In this document: piece after piece, positions 24,054 through 33,637 of the stretch
How the letters are laid out: each line of letters opens with the position of its first letter
Numbering within the stretch: the stretch's first letter is position 1
Source: an uncultured Pelagibacteraceae bacterium
GTDB lineage: Bacteria > Pseudomonadota > Alphaproteobacteria > Pelagibacterales > Pelagibacteraceae
Assembly (NCBI GenBank): GCA_902580895.1
Contig: CACHMJ010000006.1
Coordinates: 1-64,000 of the forward strand
Direction: 5' to 3'
Length of the DNA: 64,000 nucleotides
Notes under the pieces: generated by a model
The model's input: only the letters and a program-made list of their open reading frames with translations
What the model was told of the DNA's origin: nothing
Database searches by the model: none
Translations under genes and position numbers: made by a program

Positions 24054-25466
24054 ATGAAAGTTACAGTAGAAAATAAAAAAGGTCTTAATAAAAATATAAA
24101 AGTTTTCATCGATAAAAAGACTATGAATTCTTATATGGATGAAAAATATGAAGAAATAAAAAGCACTGTAAATCTAAAAGGATTTAGACCAGGTAAAGTT
24201 CCAGTAGAAGTTTTAAAAAGACAGTTTGGAAAAGCAGTATTTAGTGAAGTTTTAGACAAAGTTTTAAAAGATTCATCCACTAAGGCTTTAGAAGATAATA
24301 AAATAAAACCAGCAGGACAACCTAAATTAGATCTCAAAACATATGGTGAAGATAAGGATTTAGAATATATTATCTCTGTTACAGAGTTTCCTAAAGTTGA
24401 ATTAAAATCTATAGAAAATATTAAATTTGATGAATACACGGTTAAAATCGATGAGAGTGAAACAGAAAAAAGAATTAAAGAGATAGCTAAAAACACGCCA
24501 AACTTTAAAGACGCTCCACCTGAAACAAAAGCAAAAGAGGGTGACTTAGTATCTTTTGATTATACAGCTACAGTAGATGAAAAGTCATTTAAAGGAGGAG
24601 AAGGAAAAAATACTCAATTAACTTTAGGTAAGGATTTATTTTTAAAAGGTTTTGATAAACAATTAGTAGGCGTTAAAAAAGATGATCAAAAAATTGTTGA
24701 AGCTACCCTTCCTGAAAATTTTCCTGAAAAAGAGTTAATAAATAAAAAAGCAAAATTTAATTGTAAAATATTATCTGTAAAAATTTCAGAAGAAGTAAAG
24801 ATTGATGACCAATTTGCAAAAAATCTGGGAGCAAAAGATTTAAAGGATTTGAAAACTCTTATTTCAAAACAAATTAATGATGAATATAAAAATTCACTAG
24901 ATAGACTATCAAAAAATCAGATTCTTAAAGAATTAGAGAAATTTAAAGTGGATGAAATACCACAAAATTTAGTTGATGAAGAAGTTAAAATTCTCTCTCA
25001 AGGAATGACAGATGAGGATAAGAAAAAAAGTAAAGATAATTTTGAAGAGATAGCGAAAAAAAGAATTAAAGTTGGATTAATATTAAATGAATTCGGTGAG
25101 CAAAATCAAATAAAAGTATCAGAACAAGAATTACAGGCTGAAGTTCAAAAACAAATACGAATGATGCCTGGTCAAGAAAAAATGGTAATGGATTTTTATC
25201 AAAAAAATCAATCAGCCCTTGCTAGCTTGAGAGGAACAGTTTATGAGGAAAAAATTTTAAATCTTGTTAAACAAAAAGCTAAATCTAATAAAAAAGAGGT
25301 TTCAAAAGTAGAAGCTGAAAAAATATTAAAACAATCCCAAAATCAAGATGATGAAAAAAAACAAGCTTCAAAGAAAGCAGTTGAGACTAAAAAAAAAGAG
25401 GTAAAAAAAACTACTTCAAAAACGAAGACTCCTGCCAAAAAAACAAAAAAAGTTAGCAAAAAGTAA
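24054..25466 (+). CDS. tig: Trigger factor (ribosome-bound chaperone)
   Basis: A 470-residue chaperone that binds nascent chains at the ribosome exit. The ribosome-binding signature FRPGKVPVEVLKRQFG is near residues 45-60. The FKBP-type PPIase domain runs from about GDLVSFDYTATVD to LVGVKKDD. The C-terminal helical arms follow. The last 60 or so residues form a tail very rich in Lys, Thr, Ser and Ala (AVETKKKEVKKTTSK and onward) that classical trigger factors lack. It heads the tig-clpP-clpX-lon series, the usual proteobacterial order. Some message may come from the tRNA-Leu promoter. Confidence 0.97.
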   Translation: MKVTVENKKGLNKNIKVFIDKKTMNSYMDEKYEEIKSTVNLKGFRPGKVPVEVLKRQFGKAVFSEVLDKVLKDSSTKALEDNKIKPAGQPKLDLKTYGEDKDLEYIISVTEFPKVELKSIENIKFDEYTVKIDESETEKRIKEIAKNTPNFKDAPPETKAKEGDLVSFDYTATVDEKSFKGGEGKNTQLTLGKDLFLKGFDKQLVGVKKDDQKIVEATLPENFPEKELINKKAKFNCKILSVKISEEVKIDDQFAKNLGAKDLKDLKTLISKQINDEYKNSLDRLSKNQILKELEKFKVDEIPQNLVDEEVKILSQGMTDEDKKKSKDNFEEIAKKRIKVGLILNEFGEQNQIKVSEQELQAEVQKQIRMMPGQEKMVMDFYQKNQSALASLRGTVYEEKILNLVKQKAKSNKKEVSKVEAEKILKQSQNQDDEKKQASKKAVETKKKEVKKTTSKTKTPAKKTKKVSKK

Positions 25467-25499
25467 TCTCAAGTTGTATAAGTAATACGAATCAACTTT

Positions 25500-26111
25500 A
25501 TGAATAATAAAATGTCAGAACATATGAGTAGCTTAATACCTATGGTTGTTGAACAATCAAATAAAGGTGAAAGAGCCTACGATATTTATTCAAGACTTTT
25601 AAAAGAAAGAATTATTTTTCTTACAGGTCAAATAAATGACAATGTAGCTTCATTAGTCACAGCACAATTATTATTTTTAGAAGCGGAAGATCCTAAAAAA
25701 GAAATTTTTTTATATATTAATAGTCCAGGTGGACTTGTTACTGCGGGTCTAGGTATTTACGATACAATGCAATATGTAAAACCAGATATTTCAACTTTAT
25801 GCATTGGACAAGCAGCCTCAATGGGATCTTTTTTACTATCAGCAGGAACAAAGGGAAAAAGATTTTCACTTCCAAATTCAAGAATTATGGTTCATCAACC
25901 ATCTGCAGGCTTTCAAGGACAGGCTACTGATATTGAAATCCATGCCAATGAAGTGCTTTCTTTAAAAAAAAGATTGAACGAAATATATTCTAAACATACT
26001 GGTAAATCTGTAGAAGAAATTAAATCTGCTTTAGAAAGAGATAATTTTATGACTGCAGATACAGCTAAATCTTTTGGACTAATAGATTCTGTAGTAGAAA
26101 AAAGATCTTAG
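25500..26111 (+). CDS. clpP: ATP-dependent Clp protease proteolytic subunit
   Basis: A 203-residue serine peptidase that forms the tetradecameric ClpP barrel. The catalytic triad fits S107 (QAASMGS), H132 (MVHQPS) and D181 (ERDNF). The handle-region segment [15 protein letters not shown] is intact. The first 14-18 residues are a probable propeptide or N-loop; a second in-frame ATG at codon 5 is possible as start. It works with ClpX, whose gene follows after 87 bases. Confidence 0.97.
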   Translation: MNNKMSEHMSSLIPMVVEQSNKGERAYDIYSRLLKERIIFLTGQINDNVASLVTAQLLFLEAEDPKKEIFLYINSPGGLVTAGLGIYDTMQYVKPDISTLCIGQAASMGSFLLSAGTKGKRFSLPNSRIMVHQPSAGFQGQATDIEIHANEVLSLKKRLNEIYSKHTGKSVEEIKSALERDNFMTADTAKSFGLIDSVVEKRS

Positions 26112-26198
26112 AACACCACATATAGTTCACAAAATCCAAAACTTGATTAATAGGAGTCATTTATAATAAAGTAATTAAATTGATTCGTTTAAAATTTT

Positions 26199-27467
26199 AT
26201 GAATACAAATAATAAAAATATTCTTTATTGCTCTTTCTGTGGCAAAAGCCAACACGAAGTTAGAAAATTAATTGCGGGTCCAACTGTCTTTATTTGTGAT
26301 GAGTGTGTTGAACTTTGCATGGATATTATAAAAGAAGAGAGCAAAGACACATTTGTAAAACATCAAGATGGTTTACCATCACCAAAAGAAATTTGCACAG
26401 TTCTTGATGATTATGTAATTGGACAATCTCATGCAAAAAAGGTTTTATCCGTTGCTGTTCATAATCACTACAAAAGACTAAATTATGAAAATAAGACAAG
26501 TAAAAATGTAGAGCTTGCAAAATCAAATATACTCTTAGTTGGTCCAACTGGTTGTGGAAAAACATTATTAGCACAAACACTAGCAAGAATTTTAGATGTT
26601 CCATTTACAATGGCTGATGCAACAACTTTAACCGAAGCGGGTTACGTTGGAGAGGATGTTGAGAATATAATCTTAAAGTTATTACAAGCAGCAGATTATA
26701 ACGTTGAAAAAGCCCAAAGGGGAATTGTTTACATTGATGAGGTTGACAAGATTAGTAGAAAATCAGAAAACCCATCTATTACTCGAGACGTTTCTGGTGA
26801 AGGTGTTCAACAAGCTTTGTTAAAGATAATGGAAGGGACAATCGCAAGCGTACCTCCTCAAGGTGGGAGAAAACACCCCCAACAAGAATTTTTACAAGTT
26901 GATACTACAAATATTTTATTCATTTGTGGTGGAGCATTTGCGGGACTTGATAAAATTATTTCTCAAAGAGATAAAGGAACGTCCATTGGTTTTGGTGCAG
27001 ATGTTAAGAATATTCAAGATAAAAAGACTGGTGAGTGGATGAAAAATTTAGAGCCTGAGGATTTGCTTAAATATGGATTAATACCTGAGTTTATTGGTAG
27101 ATTACCTATGATTGCCACTCTGGAAGATTTAGATGAAAAATCTTTAATCAAGATACTGCAAGAGCCAAAAAATTCTTTAACAAAACAATATCAAGAGCTA
27201 TTCAAACTAGATGGTGCAAAATTAACATTTAAAGATACGGCATTAAAAGAAATTGCAATTAAAGCAATTAGCAAAAAAACAGGAGCCAGAGGTTTAAGAT
27301 CTATTTTAGAAAATATACTTCTTAAAACGATGTATGATTTACCGAGTCAAGAAAATATTGAAGAGGTAATAGTCGACTCATCAGCGGCCAAAGGTCTGTC
27401 GCAGCCTATTATCGTTCACTCAAAAAAGGATGGTAAATCCAAAACAACTAAGACAACAGCGGCTTAA
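26199..27467 (+). CDS. clpX: Clp protease ATP-binding subunit ClpX
   Basis: A 422-residue AAA+ unfoldase. The N-terminal zinc-binding domain has C11, C14, C33 and C36. Walker A GPTGCGKT is at residues 115-122 and Walker B is in IVYIDEVDK. The pore loop GYVGEDVE and sensor 2 GARGLR are present. The IGF-type loop that docks to ClpP is recognizable in IGFGADV. It delivers tagged substrates to ClpP. Normal length. Confidence 0.98.
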   Translation: MNTNNKNILYCSFCGKSQHEVRKLIAGPTVFICDECVELCMDIIKEESKDTFVKHQDGLPSPKEICTVLDDYVIGQSHAKKVLSVAVHNHYKRLNYENKTSKNVELAKSNILLVGPTGCGKTLLAQTLARILDVPFTMADATTLTEAGYVGEDVENIILKLLQAADYNVEKAQRGIVYIDEVDKISRKSENPSITRDVSGEGVQQALLKIMEGTIASVPPQGGRKHPQQEFLQVDTTNILFICGGAFAGLDKIISQRDKGTSIGFGADVKNIQDKKTGEWMKNLEPEDLLKYGLIPEFIGRLPMIATLEDLDEKSLIKILQEPKNSLTKQYQELFKLDGAKLTFKDTALKEIAIKAISKKTGARGLRSILENILLKTMYDLPSQENIEEVIVDSSAAKGLSQPIIVHSKKDGKSKTTKTTAA

Positions 27468-27527
27468 TAACCCTAATAACTTGTAAAAAGGTATTGCAAA
27501 AATAATTTTAATATCCATATTGATTTT

Positions 27528-29906
27528 ATGGATGTAAAAACTTCTTCACCGTTATTGCCACTAAGAGATATTGTGGTTTTTCCTAGCATGGTAATCCCGC
27601 TCTTTGTTGGAAGAGATAAATCAATATCTGCTTTAAATGAGGTGATGAAAAAAGAAAAAAAAATAATTTTAGTAACTCAAAAAAATTCTGAAATCGATGA
27701 TCCTAAAAAAACAGATATATTTATGTATGGATGTGAAGGTAGCATCTTACAACTTTTGAAACTCCCAGATGGAACGGTAAAAGTTTTAGTTGAGGGTGTT
27801 CGTAGAGTGAAAATTATTGATTTTAAAGATAATGAAAAGTTTATAACTTGTGATTTTACACCTCACAATGATGTGATCGATGGTGATGAAGATTTGTACC
27901 CCTTAGCTGTTACGGCAATTAGACGAATGGAAAAATTAACTTCTATAAATAAAAAAGTTTCTAGTGAAACTATAAATACAATAAAACAATTAAAAGATCC
28001 TTCTCAGATAGCGGATAATATTGCATCACACATTACAGCAACAATTTCAGAGAAACAACAAATCTTTGAAACCATAGATGTAAAGAAAAGATTAAACGCA
28101 ATCATAAAAATAATGGAAAATGAAACGAGTATTATTGGAGTTGAAAAAAGAATTAGAGGAAGAGTTAAAACTCAAATGGAAAAAACTCAAAGAGAATATT
28201 ATCTAAACGAGCAATTAAAAGCTATTCAAAAAGAGTTGGGTGAAATAGAAGATGGAAAGGATGAAAATACAAGTTTAAATAAAGCAATCCTTAAATCTAA
28301 AATGCCAAAAGATGTTGAGAAAAAATGTCTTCAAGAATTAAAAAAATTAAAAAATATGAGCCCAATGTCCGCAGAAGCTACTGTAGTTAGAAATTACTTA
28401 GATTGGATGATAGATCTTCCTTGGCATAAAAAAAGTGATGTTGTTATAGATTTAAAAAAAGCACTTGAAGTTTTAGATAAAGATCATTTTGGTTTAGAAA
28501 AAGTTAAAGAGAGAATTATTGAATTTTTAGCAGTCCAAAAAAGAATGGATAAGATTAAAGGCCCTATTTTGTGCTTAGTAGGACCGCCTGGTGTTGGAAA
28601 AACATCTTTAGGAAAGTCAATTGCTAAAGCAACAAATAGAGAATTTGTAAGAATGTCAGTAGGTGGAATGAGAGATGAAGCTGAAATTAGAGGTCACAGA
28701 AGAACCTATATTGGTTCTTTACCTGGTAAAATTATTCAAATGATGAAAAAAGCTGGAACTAAAAATCCACTAATACTTTTAGACGAAATTGATAAAGTTG
28801 GAAATGATTATAGAGGAGATCCTTCTTCAGCCTTATTAGAGGCTTTAGACCCAGAACAAAATACGACTTTTAATGATCACTATCTAGAAGTCGATTATGA
28901 TTTATCTGATGTAATGTTTGTAACTACAGCTAATACACTAAATATTTTACCTCCATTATTAGATAGAATGGAAGTAATTAGATTAGCAGGCTACACAGAA
29001 GATGAAAAAATAAATATTGCAAATAAATATCTTCTTCCAAAACAAATAAAAGATAATGGTGTAAAGGAAAAAGAAATGAATTTGGGTAATGATATTATAA
29101 AAGAAGTAATCAGAAGTTATACAAAGGAGTCTGGAGTTAGAAACCTTGAGAGAGAAATTTCTAAAATTGCAAGAAAAGTAGTTAAAAAAGTTGTCTCTGG
29201 AGAGGAAAAAGAAGTCAATATAAACATAAAAAATCTACCAGACTTTTTAGGAGTTCCTAAATTTAAATCAGGTGAGTTAGAGTCTGAAAATAGAGTGGGT
29301 ATAGTAACAGGATTAGCTTGGACTGAGTATGGTGGAGAGATTTTAAAAATAGAGACCGTAACAATGCCAGGTAAAGGCCGTATGCAAATTACTGGGAAGC
29401 TAGGTGACGTCATGCAAGAGTCGGTTAAAGCTGCAAAATCATTCGTAAGATCAAAATGCTTAGAATATGGAATTATTCCTCCATTATTTGAGAAAAAAGA
29501 TTTTCACATTCATGTTCCTGAGGGAGCAACACCAAAAGATGGTCCATCTGCTGGAATAGGAATGGTTACGTCCATAGTTTCGTCAATCACAAACATTCCA
29601 GTAAAAAAAGATGTGGCTATGACAGGTGAAGTAACGTTGACTGGCCAAGTATTACCTATCGGTGGGCTAAAAGAGAAGCTATTAGCAGCCCATAGAGCAG
29701 GTATAAAAGAGGTTTTAATTCCAAAAGAAAATGAAAAAGACCTGGTGGATATGCCAAAAAAGATTATCGATGAGATAAAAATTACCCCTGTTGAGTTTGC
29801 TGATGAGGTTTTAAAAATTGCTCTAACCAAAGAGCTTAAAAAGACAGAGTGGGTTGAGGTTGATATGTCTAAAAAAGATGATAAATCTCAAGCGAGCATC
29901 CAATAA
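27528..29906 (+). CDS. lon: ATP-dependent protease Lon
   Basis: A 792-residue cytoplasmic protease for misfolded and regulatory proteins. An N-terminal substrate-binding LON domain (PLLPLRDIVVFPSMVIPLFV) is followed by an AAA+ module with Walker A GPPGVGKT at residues 352-359 and Walker B in LILLDEIDK. The C-terminal protease domain has catalytic Ser674 in DGPSAGIGM and the partner Lys about 43 residues later in GGLKEKLLAA. Length is normal. It is last in the quality-control series, 60 bases after clpX. Confidence 0.98.
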   Translation: MDVKTSSPLLPLRDIVVFPSMVIPLFVGRDKSISALNEVMKKEKKIILVTQKNSEIDDPKKTDIFMYGCEGSILQLLKLPDGTVKVLVEGVRRVKIIDFKDNEKFITCDFTPHNDVIDGDEDLYPLAVTAIRRMEKLTSINKKVSSETINTIKQLKDPSQIADNIASHITATISEKQQIFETIDVKKRLNAIIKIMENETSIIGVEKRIRGRVKTQMEKTQREYYLNEQLKAIQKELGEIEDGKDENTSLNKAILKSKMPKDVEKKCLQELKKLKNMSPMSAEATVVRNYLDWMIDLPWHKKSDVVIDLKKALEVLDKDHFGLEKVKERIIEFLAVQKRMDKIKGPILCLVGPPGVGKTSLGKSIAKATNREFVRMSVGGMRDEAEIRGHRRTYIGSLPGKIIQMMKKAGTKNPLILLDEIDKVGNDYRGDPSSALLEALDPEQNTTFNDHYLEVDYDLSDVMFVTTANTLNILPPLLDRMEVIRLAGYTEDEKINIANKYLLPKQIKDNGVKEKEMNLGNDIIKEVIRSYTKESGVRNLEREISKIARKVVKKVVSGEEKEVNINIKNLPDFLGVPKFKSGELESENRVGIVTGLAWTEYGGEILKIETVTMPGKGRMQITGKLGDVMQESVKAAKSFVRSKCLEYGIIPPLFEKKDFHIHVPEGATPKDGPSAGIGMVTSIVSSITNIPVKKDVAMTGEVTLTGQVLPIGGLKEKLLAAHRAGIKEVLIPKENEKDLVDMPKKIIDEIKITPVEFADEVLKIALTKELKKTEWVEVDMSKKDDKSQASIQ

Positions 29907-30028
29907 TCTTAAATTTTTCCAGATATTTACTTAAATAAATTTTTTGATCTAAGCTGATTTATTGACTAGATCTATATTAATATTTTAGGTAACCTATTTT
30001 AAATAAATAATAACTAAGGGAAATAAAT

Positions 30029-31003
30029 ATGAATAAATTAAGTAAAATAATCGTTGTATTGTTCTCATCTTTATTCTTAAGTTTTGCAGCAAACTCAGTT
30101 GAAGTGAAATTTGGACATGTGGGTAAACCAGGTTCTCTATTTTCAGCTTCAGTTGATCATTTTGCTAAACTTGCTAATAAGAGATTAGGAAATAAAGGTA
30201 AAGTAACTGTATTTGGTTCTTCACAACTTGGAAAAGATAAACAAGGAATGCAGAAACTGAAATTAGGTACAGTTAATATGTGGTTACCTTCATCAGTAAT
30301 GGCTTCTATTCATGATGAGTTTGGTGTTTTTGATATGCCTTTTATTATTAAAGACAGAAAGCACATGGCTAAAGTAGAAAAAAATGTTTTACCAGGTATG
30401 TTCAAAAACCTTGAAGATAAAACAGGTTATAAAGTTATTGCTGTATGGGAAAATGGTTTTAGACATATAACAAATAATACTAGACCAATTAATACTCCAG
30501 GTGATTTAAAAGGAATTAAATTAAGAACTCCTAAATCAAAATGGAGAGTTAAAATGTTCCAATCATATGGTGCAAACCCAACTCCAATGTCTTTTTCTGA
30601 AGTATTTACTGCTTTGAAAACAGGTACAATGGATGGACAAGAAAACCCATATGCTCAAATAGCTAGTGCTAAATTTCAAGAAGTTCAAAAATATTTATCA
30701 ATCACAGGTCACGTTTATACTCCTGCTTATGTAACTGTTCATAAGGATCACTGGAGCAAACTACCTGCAGATGTTCAAGATATTTTAGAGAAAGCTGCTC
30801 AAGATACACAAAAATTTGTGTACAAAGAAGCTGCTAAACTTGAAAAATCTTTATTAAAAGTAATTAAAGATGCTGGTGTTCAAGTAAATGAAGCAGACAA
30901 AGGTGCTTTTATTGCAGCTAGTAAAGGGATTTACGATCAATTTGGATCAGAAGTTCCTACGGGTGGTGCTTTAGTTAAAAAAGTATCATCTTTAGCAAAG
31001 TAA
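30029..31003 (+). CDS. TRAP transporter solute-binding protein (DctP type)
   Basis: A 324-residue periplasmic binding protein with a signal peptide (about residues 1-23). The DctP core is present: LKGIKLRTPKSKWRVKMFQ with the ligand-binding Arg, and the ALKTGTMDGQENPYAQI segment that marks dicarboxylate-type TRAP binders. The ligand is likely a carboxylate. AAGGGA precedes the ATG at a good distance. A hairpin separates it from its two permease genes. The downstream CoA-transferase and crotonase suggest an imported acid that is activated with CoA. Confidence 0.93.
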   Translation: MNKLSKIIVVLFSSLFLSFAANSVEVKFGHVGKPGSLFSASVDHFAKLANKRLGNKGKVTVFGSSQLGKDKQGMQKLKLGTVNMWLPSSVMASIHDEFGVFDMPFIIKDRKHMAKVEKNVLPGMFKNLEDKTGYKVIAVWENGFRHITNNTRPINTPGDLKGIKLRTPKSKWRVKMFQSYGANPTPMSFSEVFTALKTGTMDGQENPYAQIASAKFQEVQKYLSITGHVYTPAYVTVHKDHWSKLPADVQDILEKAAQDTQKFVYKEAAKLEKSLLKVIKDAGVQVNEADKGAFIAASKGIYDQFGSEVPTGGALVKKVSSLAK

Positions 31004-31022
31004 TATAGTTGAATAGATCTTA

Positions 31023-31047
31023 TCAGGCCCTCATTCAGAGGGCCTGA
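31023..31047 (+). terminator. Hairpin between second TRAP binding protein and permeases
   Basis: A perfect ten-base-pair, GC-rich stem (31023-31032 with 31038-31047) and a five-base loop, ATTCA, begin 19 bases after the stop of the binding-protein gene. No T run follows, and the small-permease ATG lies only eight bases after the stem. As for the hairpin at 15974-16002, it probably limits read-through or stabilizes the upstream message rather than ending the operon. Confidence 0.7.
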
Positions 31048-31054
31048 ATATAAT

Positions 31055-31564
31055 ATGAAATTACAAAATTTTATTAATTCGTACGAAAAAATATTAAAAC
31101 TAATACTGTTTATAATGATGGTAGCATTAGCAGTAACGGTTTTACTTGGAGTTACCTTTCGTTTTGCTGGCAGTGCTTTGGTTTGGTACGATGAAGTTGC
31201 TGCTGTCCAGCTTGCATGGATAACATATTATGGTTCTGCATATGCCGCATTAAAAGGTTCTCACATAAGTGTACCAAGTATTTTTAAAGCTTTTCCACTG
31301 CCATTAAGAAAAATTTTTTTTGTTGTCTCTAAGCTAGTTGTTTATGGTTTTTTAATATTATTAGCATATTACGGTTATTTAGTTTTAACTTTAATAACAG
31401 GTGAAACACTGGTGACATTAGAATGGGTTCCTCAACCATTTGTTCAATCAGTAATTCCAATTGCATCATGTCTTTTTATTCTATCTGAGACTTTAAGAAT
31501 TCCAGAAGATTATAAAAATTTAGTTTTACAAAATACGGGCGACGAGCAAACAGGAGATATTTAA
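31055..31564 (+). CDS. TRAP transporter small permease (DctQ type)
   Basis: A 169-residue four-helix membrane protein. Characteristic segments are VTFRFAGSALVWYDEVA in the first helix region and AALKGSHISVP after the second. It shares its last base with the ATG of the large permease (stop TAA ending at 31564), so the two are translationally coupled. No ribosome site is obvious because the preceding hairpin ends eight bases before the start, which may lower its translation relative to the binding protein. Confidence 0.92.
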   Translation: MKLQNFINSYEKILKLILFIMMVALAVTVLLGVTFRFAGSALVWYDEVAAVQLAWITYYGSAYAALKGSHISVPSIFKAFPLPLRKIFFVVSKLVVYGFLILLAYYGYLVLTLITGETLVTLEWVPQPFVQSVIPIASCLFILSETLRIPEDYKNLVLQNTGDEQTGDI

Positions 31565-32847
31565 TGGTAATTCTAACAATGTTTATGGTCTTGTTACTTT
31601 TGTTGTCTATAAATGTGCCTATTGCGATTGGCCTTGCAGTAACTACTATTATTGCAATGGTTATGAAAACTGGCACAAGTTTTCTAATTGATACTGCGAT
31701 CGTAATGTTTGATGGATCAATGAAGTTTCCGTTGATTGCAATTCCACTATTTATTTTAGCTGGTTCAATTATGAATAGTGCTGGTATTTCAAGAAGACTT
31801 ATAGCTTTTGCCTCTGCTCTAGTTGGATTTATTAAAGGTGGGTTGAGTATGATTAATATTGCAACCTCAATGTTTTTTGCTGAAATTTCTGGATCGGCAG
31901 TTGCTGATGTTGCTGCACTTGGTTCTATTTTAATTCCTGCAATGAAAAAGAAAGGATACCCAGGTGCATTTGCTGCTGCAGTGACTTCATCTTCAGCATC
32001 TTTAGCAATTATTATTCCACCATCAATACCAATGATTGTTTATGCAGTTATGTCTCAAAGTTCAGTTGTACAATTATTTGTTGCTGGAATTATTCCTGGA
32101 GTTATAGGTGGATTTTTTCTTATGTTGGCAGCTTATGTTACAGCAAGAAAGAAAAATTTTCCTGTTGAGGAGACATTCAATATACCAAACGTTAAAAAAA
32201 CAGCAAAAGATGCAGCTTTAGCCTTTTTACTACCAGTAATTATTTTAGGAGGGATTTTTGGAGGCGTTGTAACAGCTACAGAGGGAGCTGGTTTAGCAGT
32301 TGTAGCATCTCTGGTGATTGGTTTTATTTATAAAGAAATAGACTTTAAAAGACTATATGAGTCAGCTTGCGAGGGAGCGATACAGACTGCATCAGTAATG
32401 TTATTAGTTGCAGCATCTGTTTTATTAGGAGAGTTTTTAACCATTGAACAAATTCCTCAAAAGGTTGCTGAGTCAATTATTGAATTTACTAATAATAAAT
32501 ATGCAGTTTTAGGAATTTTAAATATATTTTTATTAATCATAGGTTTCTTTTTACACTCAGTTGCAGCAATAATTTTAACCGTACCAATAGTTATGCCATT
32601 GGTTAATGCAGTTGGTATTGATCCTGTTCATTTTGGAATAATTGTAACTTTAAACCTTGCCATAGGACAGCAAACACCTCCTGTAGCAAGTGTATTAGTA
32701 ACAGCCTGTTCGGTTGCAAAAGCAGATATTTGGGATGTAACAAGATCAAATATATCATTTATATGTGTGTTGTTAGTTTTATTACTTTTAGTAACGTATG
32801 TACCAGCAATACCAATGACATTAGTAGAGTATTTTTATAGGAGTTAG
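31564..32847 (+). CDS. TRAP transporter large permease (DctM type)
   Basis: A 427-residue polytopic protein. Family motifs are FFAEISGSAVADVAALGSIL and SSASLAIIIPPSIPMIVYAV in the first half, and NLAIGQQTPPVASVLVTA in the second. Together with the small permease and the periplasmic binder it forms a sodium-driven high-affinity importer. The next gene, a crotonase-fold protein, begins immediately after its stop with no spacer, so import and catabolism are linked. Confidence 0.94.
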   Translation: MVILTMFMVLLLLLSINVPIAIGLAVTTIIAMVMKTGTSFLIDTAIVMFDGSMKFPLIAIPLFILAGSIMNSAGISRRLIAFASALVGFIKGGLSMINIATSMFFAEISGSAVADVAALGSILIPAMKKKGYPGAFAAAVTSSSASLAIIIPPSIPMIVYAVMSQSSVVQLFVAGIIPGVIGGFFLMLAAYVTARKKNFPVEETFNIPNVKKTAKDAALAFLLPVIILGGIFGGVVTATEGAGLAVVASLVIGFIYKEIDFKRLYESACEGAIQTASVMLLVAASVLLGEFLTIEQIPQKVAESIIEFTNNKYAVLGILNIFLLIIGFFLHSVAAIILTVPIVMPLVNAVGIDPVHFGIIVTLNLAIGQQTPPVASVLVTACSVAKADIWDVTRSNISFICVLLVLLLLVTYVPAIPMTLVEYFYRS

Positions 32848-33630
32848 ATGAGCAGTTTAGTCAAGCTAAATAAAATAAGTAGTCATTTATCTGAAGTTGT
32901 TATTAATAGACCAGAAAAATTAAATGCAATGACTAAACCGATGTGGATAGAACTTGGTAAAATTTTCAATAAAATTTCAAAAGAAAAAAATCTTAGATGT
33001 GTCATCATAAGAGGAGAAGGTGGAAAATCGTTTTCACCTGGAAATGATATTGGAGAATTTAAAAAAGAGAGATCTTCATCAAAATTAGCAAAATCTTACG
33101 GAAAGTTTTTACATGGAACTTTAGGAGCAATATTTAATTGTCCAGTACCTACAATTGCTATGATTGAGGGAATTTGTGTAGGTGGTGGTTTAGAAATAGC
33201 TGCTTGTTGTGATATTAGAATTTGTGGGAAAAGTTCGAGGTTCGGTATACCGATAAAAAGACTTGGTTTAACAATGGCTGCAAAAGAGCTAGAAGTTCTT
33301 TTGAAAGCAACTACTTATTCAACTGCCATGGAAATTTTGTTTGAGGGAAGAGTATTTGACTCTCAGGAGGCTTTAGAAAAAAGATTGGTTAATAGAGTAG
33401 TTAACGATGAAGACGTTAGGAAAGAAGCTTATAAATCAGCCGAACTTATATGCGAAGGTGCCCCTAAAGTTGCTAGATGGCACAAAGAGTTTGCAAGAAA
33501 CATTTTAAAAAAAGGTAAAGTGACAGAAAAAATAAATAATCTTGGTTATAAATGTTATGATACCGAGGATTTTAAAATTGGATATCAATCCTTCCTAAAT
33601 AAAACTAAGCCAAAATTTAAAAATAAATAA
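32848..33630 (+). CDS. Enoyl-CoA hydratase/isomerase (crotonase-fold) protein
   Basis: A 260-residue crotonase-superfamily protein. The oxyanion-hole segments are FSPGNDIGEF and IEGICVGGGLEIAACCDIRI. The first catalytic Glu of hydratases is kept as E116, but the position of the second (normally P-E) is P135-I136. It may therefore not be a true hydratase and might act as an isomerase, lyase or hydrolase on a CoA ester. It starts on the base after the TRAP permease stop and is followed seven bases later by a CoA-transferase, so the operon imports, activates and converts one acid. Confidence 0.85.
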   Translation: MSSLVKLNKISSHLSEVVINRPEKLNAMTKPMWIELGKIFNKISKEKNLRCVIIRGEGGKSFSPGNDIGEFKKERSSSKLAKSYGKFLHGTLGAIFNCPVPTIAMIEGICVGGGLEIAACCDIRICGKSSRFGIPIKRLGLTMAAKELEVLLKATTYSTAMEILFEGRVFDSQEALEKRLVNRVVNDEDVRKEAYKSAELICEGAPKVARWHKEFARNILKKGKVTEKINNLGYKCYDTEDFKIGYQSFLNKTKPKFKNK

Positions 33631-33637
33631 ACATTAA

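Noticed and set aside
24131-24496. 121-codon minus-strand frame inside tig
   Set aside because: Mirror frame of a clear trigger factor gene; Ser/Leu-rich composition typical of antisense reading of AT-rich genes.
29117-29830. Minus-strand frames inside lon
   Set aside because: Opposite the highly conserved Lon protease domain, with no start signals; shadows.
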